DNA from: Marinospirillum celere | GTDB taxonomy: Bacteria; Pseudomonadota; Gammaproteobacteria; Pseudomonadales; Halomonadaceae | Assembly: GCF_900112235.1 (NCBI RefSeq) | Contig: NZ_FOLH01000005.1 | Location: 186,001 to 250,000, forward strand | Length of the DNA stretch: 64,000 nucleotides | Reading direction: 5' to 3' | In this document: in pieces, positions 10,802 to 19,541 of the stretch | Layout: the number at the start of each line of letters is the position of its first letter | How positions within the stretch are numbered: the stretch's first letter is position 1 | Notes under the pieces: model-generated | What the model saw: the letters and a program-made list of their open reading frames with translations, nothing else | Databases searched by the model: none | Told to the model about the DNA's origin: nothing | Translations under genes and position numbers: made by a program

Positions 10802-11743
10802 ATGTCAGACAAAATAAGCGTCAAGCTGCTCAATATCGATATCAACTTTATGAAGGCACGTAGAATTGCCTTCGCTATCTCTGCAGCTCTGCTGCTGATC
10901 TCCATAGTCTCCCTGGCGACCCAGGGACTCAGATTTGGCCTGGACTTTACCGGGGGCACCCTAGTTGAAGTTAGCTACGCCCAGGCTCCTGAACTGGAAG
11001 ATGTTCGAGCCCAGTTGGAAGCGGCAGGTTACGAACACTTTGTGGTACAAAACTTTGGTAGCTCACGCGAAGTCCTGGTCCGCTTAAGCCAGGCTTTCTC
11101 GCCAGAAGTAGGTGACCAGGTTCGTAGTCTGCTTGCTGAGGGTGATATTGAGGTTGAACTGCGGCGTGCAGAGTTCGTTGGGGCTCAGGTGGGTGAAGAG
11201 CTGAGGGATCAAGGTGGCCTGGGTATGCTGGTCGCCCTGATTTGTGTAATGATCTATGTTGCTTTTCGTTTTCAGTATAAGTTTGCAGTAGGCTCCGTTT
11301 TGGCCTTGGGCCACGATGTCATCTTGCTGTTGGGCTTCTTCTCACTGTTCCGGATCGATTTCGACCTAACCGTACTTGCGGCCCTGCTGGCGGTCATCGG
11401 CTATTCTCTCAACGATACCATCGTTGTCTATGACCGTATTCGTGAAAACTTCCGAACCGTGCGTGAAGGTGGACCCAAGGATCTAATCAACCTGTCTATT
11501 AATCAGACCCTGATCCGTACCACCATAACCAGTTTAACAACCTTACTGGTGCTCTTCTCGCTATTAATCTTTGGTGGTGAGATGATTCACAACTTTGCTT
11601 TAGCTCTCATTGTGGGTGTTTTTGTGGGTACCTATTCATCCATTTATGTTGCCGGCACCCTGCTTCTGGCATTGAAAATTAACCGCGAAGATTTGGCTTT
11701 ACCGATCAAAGAAGGTGAAGTGGAAGAAGAAGGGCGTCCTTAA
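10802..11743 (+). CDS. secF: Protein translocase subunit SecF
   Basis: 313 residues (E. coli 323). TM1 lies near residues 20-38. It is followed by the diagnostic RFGLDFTGGTLVEV, a short periplasmic domain and five membrane helices including IGYSLNDTIVVYDRIRENF. Partner of SecD and YajC. It ends before a perfect 16-bp stem terminator shared with the convergent TPR gene. Confidence 0.98.
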   Translation: MSDKISVKLLNIDINFMKARRIAFAISAALLLISIVSLATQGLRFGLDFTGGTLVEVSYAQAPELEDVRAQLEAAGYEHFVVQNFGSSREVLVRLSQAFSPEVGDQVRSLLAEGDIEVELRRAEFVGAQVGEELRDQGGLGMLVALICVMIYVAFRFQYKFAVGSVLALGHDVILLLGFFSLFRIDFDLTVLAALLAVIGYSLNDTIVVYDRIRENFRTVREGGPKDLINLSINQTLIRTTITSLTTLLVLFSLLIFGGEMIHNFALALIVGVFVGTYSSIYVAGTLLLALKINREDLALPIKEGEVEEEGRP

Positions 11744-11758
11744 TTAAGGAGCCCCAAC

Positions 11759-11794
11759 AAAACACCCCTCAAGTGAAAACTTGAGGGGTGTTTT
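11759..11794. terminator. Bidirectional intrinsic terminator between secF and the TonB cluster
   Basis: A perfect 16-bp inverted repeat (11759-11774 with 11779-11794, arms starting AAAACACCCCTC) around a GAAA tetraloop, with A and T runs at the outer ends. It can terminate secF on the plus strand and the TPR gene on the minus strand. The TPR gene's TGA stop (11794-11796) touches the stem. Confidence 0.93.
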
Positions 11795-13011
11795 CAATTT
11801 AGAGCATCCAGGTAATTAAGCCACTGACGTGCCGCTCTTTCTTCACTGGATTCAAGTAGCTCTTCGAGCAAATAACGTGCTTCAGAATAGTTGGCTAATT
11901 CTATATGCGCATTGGCCATCAGGAGTTCAACCTGGGCACGCTCTCTCTCTTCCAGTGCTGGTCTGAGTTGAGTCCAGGCATCTAAAGCTTGTTCCCAATG
12001 CCCTTGACTGTAATGCCAGTCGGCCAGCCTACGCCAATCCGCAGTTTCCTGAGTGGCCTTCACTAAGCGCTCTAAAGCCTTGGCAATGTCTTCAGGCTGA
12101 CTGGTCTGCAGCCAGGCCTGAGTGGCCAGCCGCAACAAACTGGGTTCAGGTTCATCCTGATCAGCCAATAGCACTTCAAAAACCTTTGCGGCTCTCAGTG
12201 GCTGCCCTGATTGTAGGAGTTCACGGCCCAGGCGCTCCATTTCACGGTTATTCAGATAACCTCGACGCATTGCCAGCTCTTGGGTTACCAGGGCTTCGGC
12301 ATCTTCACCAGCTAACTTTTGCAATTGGGACAATTGCACCCACAAGCGCGGTCGCTCAGGGTTGATTTCCAAACGCTTGGCTTGATATTCAGCAGCCCCT
12401 GACCAGTCTTCTTGTTGCTGATAGATGGCCACAGCCAGAGCCAACCAGGAATCCGGATGCTCTTCCTGCAGGTCAAGCGCTATCAGTAACCAGGGCTCAG
12501 CCTCCTGCCAAAGTTCCAGCTGTCCTAACAGGGCTGCACGTAGATAGTGCGCATCAGCAACGGGCTCTTCTTCATCACCCCACCAGCTTTCCAGCCGGGC
12601 AAGTGCTTGCTGATAGTCACCCTGCCCGATATAAACCTGGACCAGCAACCAGCGAAGAGCCTGCAGAGTCTGGCGATCCAGATATTCAGCATCCTTGAGG
12701 CTTTTTTGCAAAATTTCAGTCGCAGCAACCAGGTCTTCCTGTTGTTGATAAGCCTGAGCCAAGACCCGGGCGACAAAGGCTCGAACAAAAGCTCTTTGTT
12801 CCTGATTGCCTCTTGGCCGCTCAAAAAGTGGATAGCCCCTCTCATAAACCTCTTCATAGCGTTCTTCCTGAAGCGCTTCACCCAGGTTGCTTAATTGTTC
12901 ATACTGGCGGGGAGTCAATTCTGGGGGTGCGGCCATTAACGGATGACTGATCAAGAAACCCAGTGTCAGCCCCAGCCACTTGCCTTTTTTTAGCCAGCTT
13001 TGGCTTTTCAT
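11794..13011 (-). CDS. Periplasmic TPR-repeat protein of the TonB2-type cluster
   Basis: 405 residues with a signal peptide ending near LISHPLMAA, then tetratricopeptide-type helical repeats across most of the protein (for example QVYIGQGDYQQALARLESWW and ALAVAIYQQQEDWSGAAEYQ). Its start overlaps the tonB stop by four bases (ATGA), so it is translationally coupled. A TPR gene at the 3' end is the usual arrangement in Vibrio and Shewanella TonB2/TtpC clusters. It probably helps assemble or regulate the energy-transducing complex in the periplasm; its exact role is not established. Confidence 0.88.
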   Translation of the reverse strand: MKSQSWLKKGKWLGLTLGFLISHPLMAAPPELTPRQYEQLSNLGEALQEERYEEVYERGYPLFERPRGNQEQRAFVRAFVARVLAQAYQQQEDLVAATEILQKSLKDAEYLDRQTLQALRWLLVQVYIGQGDYQQALARLESWWGDEEEPVADAHYLRAALLGQLELWQEAEPWLLIALDLQEEHPDSWLALAVAIYQQQEDWSGAAEYQAKRLEINPERPRLWVQLSQLQKLAGEDAEALVTQELAMRRGYLNNREMERLGRELLQSGQPLRAAKVFEVLLADQDEPEPSLLRLATQAWLQTSQPEDIAKALERLVKATQETADWRRLADWHYSQGHWEQALDAWTQLRPALEERERAQVELLMANAHIELANYSEARYLLEELLESSEERAARQWLNYLDALN

Positions 13012-13643
13012 CCACTGCCCTCCAGTCGAAATTCAAGGCGCTGTCTTAATTGAGTGCGTCCACTGGCCAGCTCATCGGTTGCAAAACGCCAGCGGGCAAT
13101 CGCCCGGCGAGCCGCGCGGTCAAAAACGCCTTCAGGGTCAGCTGCCAGCACCCGGATAGTTTCAGGCTGCACGCGTCCCTCGGCATCCACTTCAAAGACT
13201 AGCTCAACCCAGCCTTCAATGCGTCTGGCAAGAGCCTGACGGGGATACTGAGGCTGCTCCCTATGCACTGGCGTTGCCTGGATACTAGCCAAATTAGGGT
13301 TCAAATCTGGAAAGTCAGCTAAACCCAGATCCATATCAAGATCCGGCTGGGGTGTATCCAGTACAAAATCTGAATCCAATGCGGATACCTCAGCGCTGGA
13401 TGTGTCCATTTCGTTGGCTGCTTCCGGCTCATTTAATTCAGGAGGAGGCGGGGGTGGCGGCTCTAGCCGTTCAACTTCAGGTTCAGGCGGAACCTCTGCC
13501 CAATTGAGCGCAATGCGTTCCGGTCTGGATCCGCGGTCACCATCAGGAGCCTGAATAGTCCAGCCTAACCCCAGAAAAAACACCAGCACACCGCCAAAAG
13601 CCAAAGGGGCCGCCAGAAAATTTCTTAACCATTGTAAGGTCAT
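13008..13643 (-). CDS. TonB-family energy transducer (TonB2-like)
   Basis: 211 residues. A single N-terminal membrane helix (about 10-30) is followed by a Pro/Glu-rich periplasmic spacer (EPPPPPPPELNEPE) and a C-terminal TonB domain with QYPRQALARRIEGWVELVFE and AIARWRF. It couples the proton-motive force from ExbB/ExbD to outer-membrane siderophore or haem receptors. It overlaps exbD by four bases and the TPR gene by four bases. The spacer is short, as in TonB2-type proteins. Confidence 0.93.
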   Translation of the reverse strand: MTLQWLRNFLAAPLAFGGVLVFFLGLGWTIQAPDGDRGSRPERIALNWAEVPPEPEVERLEPPPPPPPELNEPEAANEMDTSSAEVSALDSDFVLDTPQPDLDMDLGLADFPDLNPNLASIQATPVHREQPQYPRQALARRIEGWVELVFEVDAEGRVQPETIRVLAADPEGVFDRAARRAIARWRFATDELASGRTQLRQRLEFRLEGSG

Positions 13644-14044
13644 GGTTGTGCTGCCAAAGACATCTGCTCAACACCTGCTTGACGCAGGCGATCCATTACT
13701 TCGACAAGGCGTCCTGATCGGGCATCCTTATCGGCCTGAATGACCACGCTTGAGCTGGGCCTCTCCGCCTGAAGACGCGCCACTGTTGGCCCCAGGGCAG
13801 CCAAAGCCAGGGGCTCCCGATCAACCCAGATTTCACCTTCCGGGCTAATAGCAACCAAAATACTGGCTTGAGATTGGGTTTGGGCTGTTGCAGCCTGGGG
13901 TGGATCCACCTCAATGCCACTTTCACGCACAAAAGAGGTGGTCACTATGAAAAAAATCAGCAGGATGAACACCACATCGATCATGGGTGTTAGGTTAACT
14001 TCGGTATCATCCTGCTCCTGACTGAGCAGGCGGGAACGACGCAT
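13640..14044 (-). CDS. exbD: ExbD-type biopolymer transport protein
   Basis: 134 residues from the ATG at 14044, which has AGGAG eight bases upstream; an in-frame upstream ATG at 14098 would overlap exbB by 43 bases and is less likely. The protein has the family membrane helix with VNLTPMIDVVFILLIFFIVT, including the essential Asp in the membrane. A periplasmic domain ending VVIQADKDARSGRLVEVMDR follows. It works with ExbB and TtpC to energise TonB. Confidence 0.94.
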   Translation of the reverse strand: MRRSRLLSQEQDDTEVNLTPMIDVVFILLIFFIVTTSFVRESGIEVDPPQAATAQTQSQASILVAISPEGEIWVDREPLALAALGPTVARLQAERPSSSVVIQADKDARSGRLVEVMDRLRQAGVEQMSLAAQP

Positions 14045-14055
14045 GGGAACTCCTG

Positions 14056-14544
14056 CTACTGATTTTGCTGTAGGGTGCGGCGCACTTGGCGCTGCCATAA
14101 ACTAAGAAAAAACATGCCCAGCAGAACCACAGCCATACTGGCAAAGGTGGGCAGAATAGCTCTGGCAATTCCTGAAGCCAACTGACGCGGATCAGCGGAA
14201 GACCCCAGACTAAGACCATCAAAGACCAGCATCATGCCAGTTACCGTACCTGTCAGACCCAACAAGGGGGTAATCATGACCAGAGCTTTTAGCAGTGGCA
14301 AGCCTCTTTCCATGCGGTTTAGAGAACGCAGGTATTCAGCTTTAATAACCAGGGCTTCTCTCTCACCTGGAGCCGGGGCTCTCCGACTGGGTAGATAGCG
14401 CCAGGTCAGCCAGCGTTGCAATGCAAGAAACAGCGTGGCCATGGCAACCAGAAAAATCACCCACATAATCATCCCGCCCTGGGACATCAAGGTATCCAGA
14501 GCGCGGTAAGCGGGCCAGGGAAGCCAGGCAACGAGCCATTCCAT
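14056..14544 (-). CDS. exbB: ExbB-type proton channel protein (short form)
   Basis: 162 residues with three predicted membrane helices and the MotA/TolQ/ExbB block LLKALVMITPLLGLTGTVTG followed by MMLVFDG. It is shorter than E. coli ExbB, as are ExbB2 proteins of TonB2 clusters. Its ATG overlaps the TGA of the preceding TtpC-like gene. Part of the inner-membrane motor of the TonB system. Confidence 0.94.
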   Translation of the reverse strand: MEWLVAWLPWPAYRALDTLMSQGGMIMWVIFLVAMATLFLALQRWLTWRYLPSRRAPAPGEREALVIKAEYLRSLNRMERGLPLLKALVMITPLLGLTGTVTGMMLVFDGLSLGSSADPRQLASGIARAILPTFASMAVVLLGMFFLSLWQRQVRRTLQQNQ

Positions 14545-15902
14545 CAGGAACTCCTGTCAGCAACCTGACTGGCCAGACGGCTAGCCAACCATGCCGAGGT
14601 TTCTGCTTCCAGGGTTCTTGCCAGGTGTCTGGAGCGTCCTTGTAGCAGCAAGTGAGCCAACAGCAGGGGAACAGCGGTCACCAAGCCCAAGACAGTGGTC
14701 ATCAAGGCTTGTGAAATCCCCGAAGCCATCATCGAAGGGTCACCGGTACCAAACAGGGTGATTGCCTGGAAAGTTGCAATCATGCCCGTCACCGTACCGA
14801 GCAGCCCCAGCAAGGGTGCCATGGCAGCCAGCAGTTTAACCCAGGAAAGGCCCTTTTCCAGACTTCCGGCTTCACGCAACAGGAGCTCATCCATTCTGGC
14901 TTCCAGTGCTTCTGGATGCGTGGAAGCGGTCACGGTTTCGCGTCTTAAACCTGTTAATACCCGGCCAAGTGAGTTGGTTTCCTGGGGTTCTTCCAATTGC
15001 TGAAGCTGGCGTTTGACCCGCCTGTTTTCTGCAATCAAGCGCAGAGATTGAACCAGAGCAACCATTAGGCCCAGTCCACCCAGGAAAAGGATTAAATAGC
15101 CGACATAGCCCCCCTGTTGGATACGTTCAAGCAGAGTTGGCTGATGACTAAAGAGCCTCAAGGTAAGTCCGCGCGCAGGATCTAAAACCGCTACTTCGCT
15201 GGTTTGGGAAGCAAAGCTTTCTGCTTGGCTGACGGCCTGGCGTGGCTGCCGTGACCAGAGTGCAGGCGGGCTGTCAGTTTCAAAACGCAGCAGTCCCTGT
15301 TCATTCAACAACTGGATATCACCCAGACGGAGAAGCTGAGACGTTTGACGCCTTCCTTCGCTATCCACCCAGTCCTCTTCGAAACTGACTGCCTGACCTG
15401 AAGCCAACCAGGCCTGCTGTAAACCTTTCCAAAGGTTTTCCAGGTCATGAATGTCTGGAACTGAGCTTTCGCCACTGGCTCTAAAACGGGTTCTCAGAGT
15501 CGGCTCTTGCAGTGTAAAGAGGGCATCAGTGAGCCAGCCGTGAAAGTTGCTTTTTTCTTCCGAATAAACAGTGAAAACTTCACCCAGCGCTGCTGAGCGT
15601 CTTTGCAGTCTTTCCTGCATTTCCTGCAAATCTTCTTCAAGTTGCAGCTGTTCAGCTTCCAGTTGCTCCCGACGGTTTTCCGCCGCAGCCAGGTTTTCCC
15701 TTGCTTCTGCAAGAGCCTGTGCCTGGGTGTCACGTGCTTCCTGACCCAGCTGTAAACGAGCTTCTTCTGCCAGTTGACGTTCTACTGCAGCGTCGCGGGT
15801 TTGCAGTAGTAACTCTTGCCAATAGTCTTCTGGCAGGAGGGTATCTGCAAACAAAGCTTGGCTGATCAAAAGCAGGCTTAGTAAAAGTCCTCGTGACTTC
15901 AT
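14544..15902 (-). CDS. TtpC-like MotA/TolQ/ExbB proton channel family protein with periplasmic coiled coil
   Basis: 452 residues. A signal peptide (MKSRGLLLSLLLISQALFA) precedes a long charged coiled coil (about 30-105) and a periplasmic domain. Membrane helices then begin near residue 262 (GGYVGYLILFLGGLGLMVAL), with a C-terminal ExbB-type domain (LLAAMAPLLGLLGTVTGMIA). This layout matches TtpC, which in Vibrio is required together with ExbB2, ExbD2 and TonB2 for iron-siderophore uptake. It overlaps the DUF3450 gene by four bases upstream. Confidence 0.88.
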   Translation of the reverse strand: MKSRGLLLSLLLISQALFADTLLPEDYWQELLLQTRDAAVERQLAEEARLQLGQEARDTQAQALAEARENLAAAENRREQLEAEQLQLEEDLQEMQERLQRRSAALGEVFTVYSEEKSNFHGWLTDALFTLQEPTLRTRFRASGESSVPDIHDLENLWKGLQQAWLASGQAVSFEEDWVDSEGRRQTSQLLRLGDIQLLNEQGLLRFETDSPPALWSRQPRQAVSQAESFASQTSEVAVLDPARGLTLRLFSHQPTLLERIQQGGYVGYLILFLGGLGLMVALVQSLRLIAENRRVKRQLQQLEEPQETNSLGRVLTGLRRETVTASTHPEALEARMDELLLREAGSLEKGLSWVKLLAAMAPLLGLLGTVTGMIATFQAITLFGTGDPSMMASGISQALMTTVLGLVTAVPLLLAHLLLQGRSRHLARTLEAETSAWLASRLASQVADRSS

Positions 15903-16687
15903 TCGGCATCCTCCTGATCAGTCCGTAAAGGAACGGATAAGGGTAAACTCAGCAACTCTGGCAGTCCTCTTTCATCGGCAAGCTCCAAGCCTCTGGCAAC
16001 CTGGGCTCTTTGACGTGCGCTCAAGGGTTGCCACTGGTTTTCAGCCGCTGACCAGACTCCAGCCCTTTGCTGGTTATCGGAAAGATAATAAAGACCGATG
16101 CGCCCCAAACGCAGTAAGCTGACTCTTTCCGGTTCACTATCGGGGGCCAGCTCCACAAACTCGCGACTAACACTCAATTGACGGCCTTGATCCACTTCAC
16201 TTCGGTAGGTTGCCAGCAATTGGCGCAGCTTTTCAGCCAGACTGACATCAACGCGTTTCAGCAAGTCTTGAAGCTCAGTAACTCGTGCCAGGCGTTCCTG
16301 TTTTCGGAAAGGCAGGTCATGCTCGATAAAGGCTTGCAGGCGCTTTACCATCTGCTCCATCAGTGGTTCCAGCGCTTCGCGGGTCTGATCCAGGCTAGCC
16401 AGTTGACGCTCAAGACTGGCTAACTGGCGGGCCAGGTTACCATTCCATTCTTCCAAACGGCGGTTATGCGCTTCCAAAACCAGGGTTTCACGCCTAACTT
16501 GCCGCCAGGTTTGAAAGTCTTCGCGGCGTTGGCTATCCAGCTGCTCCATCTTTTCTTGAATAGCCTGCGCCGTTGCTTGGGTACTCTGTTCTACTTCCCG
16601 GACCTGGTCTACATTTGCAGACCAAATCGGGGTAGAAAATCCAAGTAATAACAGCAGACCAGCCAAGGGTAAGCGGGTCAATTTCAT
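15899..16687 (-). CDS. DUF3450 periplasmic coiled-coil protein
   Basis: 262 residues with a signal peptide (cleavage near STPIWSA). The protein is almost entirely helical with heptad-like charged repeats (for example LASLERQLASLDQTREALEP). DUF3450 proteins regularly precede TtpC genes in TonB2-type clusters, and the long coiled coil probably contacts the TtpC coiled coil. The start codon lies only two bases after the iron-binding-protein stop and has no clear ribosome-binding site, which suggests coupling. Confidence 0.87.
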   Translation of the reverse strand: MKLTRLPLAGLLLLLGFSTPIWSANVDQVREVEQSTQATAQAIQEKMEQLDSQRREDFQTWRQVRRETLVLEAHNRRLEEWNGNLARQLASLERQLASLDQTREALEPLMEQMVKRLQAFIEHDLPFRKQERLARVTELQDLLKRVDVSLAEKLRQLLATYRSEVDQGRQLSVSREFVELAPDSEPERVSLLRLGRIGLYYLSDNQQRAGVWSAAENQWQPLSARQRAQVARGLELADERGLPELLSLPLSVPLRTDQEDAE

Positions 16688-16689
16688 TA

Positions 16690-17688
16690 TTAAATCAGTC
16701 CGGCACGGCGTAGGAGGCGGAGAGTACCTTCCAAGCCATTAAGTTCATCAAGGTCAATTTCTGGACTGGCTTGCAGAGCTTCGTTGTAAGGCTCTACATG
16801 ACGGTTTTGAATAATACCGCTGATCACAGGATATTCGTTCACTTCCAGCGCAAAGTACTGCTGAGCCTGTGGAGAAACCAGGAAACGAACCAGCTCTTGT
16901 GCAGCTTCCTGTTGACGGCTTGCTTTTACCACTGCAACTCCAGCAACATTCATCAGGTTGCCTATATCTCCCTCAGCGAAGAATTGCTGGGCCACAGGGA
17001 AGTTAGCATCATTGCGCGTAAAACGGGGCAGGTAGTAGTTGTTGACGATGCCATAATCAATTTCACCATCAGCAACCCCTTCCAATTGAGTGGTATTGTT
17101 ACGGAAGGTTTTGGCATCATTGGCCTTCATACCTTGCAGCCATTCCAGGGTCTTTTCATCACCATACTCAACCCGCATGGCCGTTACAAAAGACTGAAAG
17201 GAACCATTGGTTGGTGCCCAGCCTACACGCCCACGATACTTCTCATCGGTAAGATCAAAAATACTTTGTGGGTGGTCTTCAGCCTGAGTGCGATTGGGCG
17301 AGTAAATAAACAAACGGGCACGTCCACTGGTCGCAACCCAGTTACCCGTCACACTTTTATAGATACCGGGCAAATCCTTATAAATATCTTCAGGTAATTC
17401 AGCTAAAAGCCCAGCTTTACTGACTGCACCCATAGCACCGGCATCCTGGCCCCAGTAGACATCAGCAGGACTACGATGCCCTTCCTCTTGCAGAAGTACA
17501 GCGAGTTGGGCGGTACCACCGTAGCGAACGTTTACTTCAATGCCCGTTTCCTGCTGAAATTGATCCAGAATCGGCTGAACCATGGATTCACCACGCCCAG
17601 AATAAAGCGTCAGAGTGGTTGCCGATACTACAGGAGCTGCCAGCAGCGCCCCAACCAGCGCAAGAGGAGCAAAAAGTTTCTTCGACAT
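16690..17688 (-). CDS. Ferric iron ABC-transporter substrate-binding protein (FbpA/FutA type)
   Basis: 332 residues. A signal peptide (ending APVVSA) is followed by a type II periplasmic binding fold. TLYSGRGESMVQPILDQFQ, DVYWGQDAGAMGAVSKAGLL and the tyrosine pair in NNYYLPRF match iron(III)-binding FbpA-type proteins. No permease or ATPase gene is adjacent; instead it is the first gene of the DUF3450-TtpC-ExbBD-TonB operon, two bases away. A Fur-box candidate overlaps the putative promoter about 70 bases upstream. Probable role: periplasmic Fe3+ capture, with the membrane components encoded elsewhere. Confidence 0.87.
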   Translation of the reverse strand: MSKKLFAPLALVGALLAAPVVSATTLTLYSGRGESMVQPILDQFQQETGIEVNVRYGGTAQLAVLLQEEGHRSPADVYWGQDAGAMGAVSKAGLLAELPEDIYKDLPGIYKSVTGNWVATSGRARLFIYSPNRTQAEDHPQSIFDLTDEKYRGRVGWAPTNGSFQSFVTAMRVEYGDEKTLEWLQGMKANDAKTFRNNTTQLEGVADGEIDYGIVNNYYLPRFTRNDANFPVAQQFFAEGDIGNLMNVAGVAVVKASRQQEAAQELVRFLVSPQAQQYFALEVNEYPVISGIIQNRHVEPYNEALQASPEIDLDELNGLEGTLRLLRRAGLI

Positions 17689-17757
17689 AGCCTAATTCCC
17701 TTAAAAGTTGAATGGATATAGATTTACTTCAGAAACTTTATCAAAGTAACCCAGGCA

Positions 17758-17777
17758 TGTAAATGATAATTATAATC
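17758..17777 (-). promoter_or_regulatory. Fur box candidate over the promoter of the iron/TonB operon
   Basis: The 19 bases 17759-17777 (GTAAATGATAATTATAATC) match 15 of 19 positions of the classical Fur consensus GATAATGATAATCATTATC. On the minus strand a TTTACA -35-like element (17758-17763) overlaps it, with a poor -10 (TAAAGT or GATAAA) about 16 bases downstream. Position and context (first gene a ferric-binding protein, then TonB) fit iron repression. Confidence 0.7.
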
Positions 17778-17810
17778 GTTTGTAGGCGTATCTGCATTTC
17801 ACTGGCAATA

Positions 17811-17842
17811 AAAAAACCCAGTCTACTTTGAGCAGACTGGGT
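17811..17842 (-). terminator. Rho-independent terminator of suhB
   Basis: Read on the minus strand, ACCCAGTCT (17842-17834) pairs with AGACTGGGT (17824-17816), with a 9-base loop, followed by a run of T. It lies 36 bases after the suhB stop. Confidence 0.85.
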
Positions 17843-17877
17843 CTCGATTTATTCTGGCTTGGTTGCTGCTTAGCTAA

Positions 17878-18657
17878 TCAGGAAAGATGCGGCTTAAGTT
17901 GACTGACCAGTTGGCGGAAAGCTTTGGGGTTGCTGACCAATAAACGCCCTTGCTCATTCAAGCGGGGGGCGCCGGTAAGATCACCTGAGAGACCGCCCGC
18001 TTCTTTAAGAATCAACAAGGCTGGGGCCAGCTCCTGCTCATCAACACCCAAAAACAGACCTGCATCCAGCTGACCAGCAGCTACTGCACAAATATCCAGA
18101 GCATCACAGCCGGACGCATAGACTTGATGCACCGCCAGTTGCTGTACCAGCTGTAAATAATCGGGCAGCAGTTTTTCACGCTGGCTTTTGGGAGGTAAGG
18201 GTAGAGCCACTGCAGCCTGATCTTCTTTCCAGCCCTGCAAAACGCGTATGCGGCGACCGTTCAAGGTAGCGCCACGGCCACGGCTGGCCAGGTATTCTTG
18301 CTCGGTTGCCGGATTAACAAAGACAACCTGTTCCAGGCGTTCGCGATAGTAGATGGCAACGCTCAGCGCAAACGAAGGATAACCGCGGCGAAGGTTGGCT
18401 TCGCCCACCAAAGGATTGACTTCCCAGCAAAGGTCGCCACTACCTTCAAGCTTGATACGCTGCCCTTTAAAAGAGGCATCAGGGTGAGCACGAACCAGTT
18501 GGCGCTCAATGGCTTGTTCAACACGCTTGCCGCAAGTCTGCAGCAATTCATCCAGTGTGTTGTCTGTGCGCGCTAAGTCGAGGCGCTCAAGAACATATTC
18601 ATAGTGTTCGCTGACACTGCGAGCAGCACGCAGCGCCAATTGAAGTGTCGGGTGCAT
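17878..18657 (-). CDS. suhB: SuhB-like inositol monophosphatase family protein lacking catalytic residues
   Basis: 259 residues, collinear with SuhB from start (HPTLQLALRAARS) to end, with conserved structural stretches ASRGRGATLNGRRIRV, ALDICAVAAGQLDAG and LLILKEAGGLSGDLTG. It lies next to trmJ, as suhB does in E. coli and Pseudomonas. The metal-binding motifs are gone: the family's GEE/TEES region reads KGQRIKLEG, the DPLDGTTN motif reads NPLVGEAN (residues 81-88), and the WD of the last motif reads QE (208-209). It therefore probably has no phosphatase activity. E. coli SuhB also acts with Nus factors in rRNA antitermination, a role that could be the one retained here. Confidence 0.85.
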   Translation of the reverse strand: MHPTLQLALRAARSVSEHYEYVLERLDLARTDNTLDELLQTCGKRVEQAIERQLVRAHPDASFKGQRIKLEGSGDLCWEVNPLVGEANLRRGYPSFALSVAIYYRERLEQVVFVNPATEQEYLASRGRGATLNGRRIRVLQGWKEDQAAVALPLPPKSQREKLLPDYLQLVQQLAVHQVYASGCDALDICAVAAGQLDAGLFLGVDEQELAPALLILKEAGGLSGDLTGAPRLNEQGRLLVSNPKAFRQLVSQLKPHLS

Positions 18658-18754
18658 ACTTCACCGGCTGTGATTGTTAAGGAACAAAGAGGAAGCGTAT
18701 GATAGACGGTTTTCAGCTAATAACAAGCCGCGGGGCCTGTTTCAGGAAAATTTC

Positions 18755-19534
18755 ATGTCTGATCCATCATCTTTATTGGGGGCGCTACGTGTAGTCCTGG
18801 TTGGCACCTCTCATCCAGGCAATATCGGCGGGGTTGCTCGCGCCATGAAAAACATGGGGCTCAAGGATTTACGTCTGGTTGCTCCCCGTGCCCAGTTCCC
18901 CCACCCGGAAGCGGAATTTCGTGCTTCGGGGGCTACCGACATCCTTAATGATGTCGTGGTTAATGACACTCTTGAAGAGGCCTTGGCTGACCGAACTCTG
19001 GTGGCGGGAACCAGTGCTCGCTCCAGACACCTGCCCTGGCCTCTCCTTAATCCACGCGAACTGGCAGGACGCTTGCAAGATGAACTCCGTCAGCCAGAGC
19101 ATCGGATTGCTTTAGTGTTTGGCCGGGAAGACCGTGGCCTGAGTAATGAAGAGCTGCAACTCTGTCACTTACATGTGCACATCCCCACCAATCCAGAGTT
19201 CAGCTCTTTGAATTTGGCTGCAGCAGTCCAGGTGCTCAGTTATGAGGTACGTATGGCGCTTGTCGAACAAGCGGAGACCGCCAGTCGCAAAGAAGACCAA
19301 CCCTTCGGCACCGAATGGGATGCGCCTTTGGCAACCAGCGAATCTCTCGAACGCTTTTTTGAACACCTGGAAAAAACCCTGGTTGATATTGAGTTTCATG
19401 ATCCCAATAATCCCAGGAAATCCCTCAGCCGTTTGCGACGCCTTTATCTGCGTGCCCGGCCTGACAGCAATGAAATCAATATGCTGAGAGGCATTCTGAC
19501 CAGCACCCAAAAGGCTGCTGGCACTAAAAAGTGA
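18755..19534 (+). CDS. trmJ: tRNA (cytidine/uridine-2'-O)-methyltransferase TrmJ
   Basis: 259 residues from the ATG at 18755, with AGGAA just upstream; the open frame extends 27 codons further, but those do not resemble the family. It is a SPOUT methyltransferase for position 32 of several tRNAs. Seen are the N-terminal [20 protein letters not shown], the SAM-binding knot region [16 protein letters not shown] and [18 protein letters not shown], then a ~90-residue C-terminal extension typical of TrmJ. It is divergent from suhB and 7 bases before cysE. Confidence 0.95.
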   Translation: MSDPSSLLGALRVVLVGTSHPGNIGGVARAMKNMGLKDLRLVAPRAQFPHPEAEFRASGATDILNDVVVNDTLEEALADRTLVAGTSARSRHLPWPLLNPRELAGRLQDELRQPEHRIALVFGREDRGLSNEELQLCHLHVHIPTNPEFSSLNLAAAVQVLSYEVRMALVEQAETASRKEDQPFGTEWDAPLATSESLERFFEHLEKTLVDIEFHDPNNPRKSLSRLRRLYLRARPDSNEINMLRGILTSTQKAAGTKK

Positions 19535-19541
19535 GCATTCC

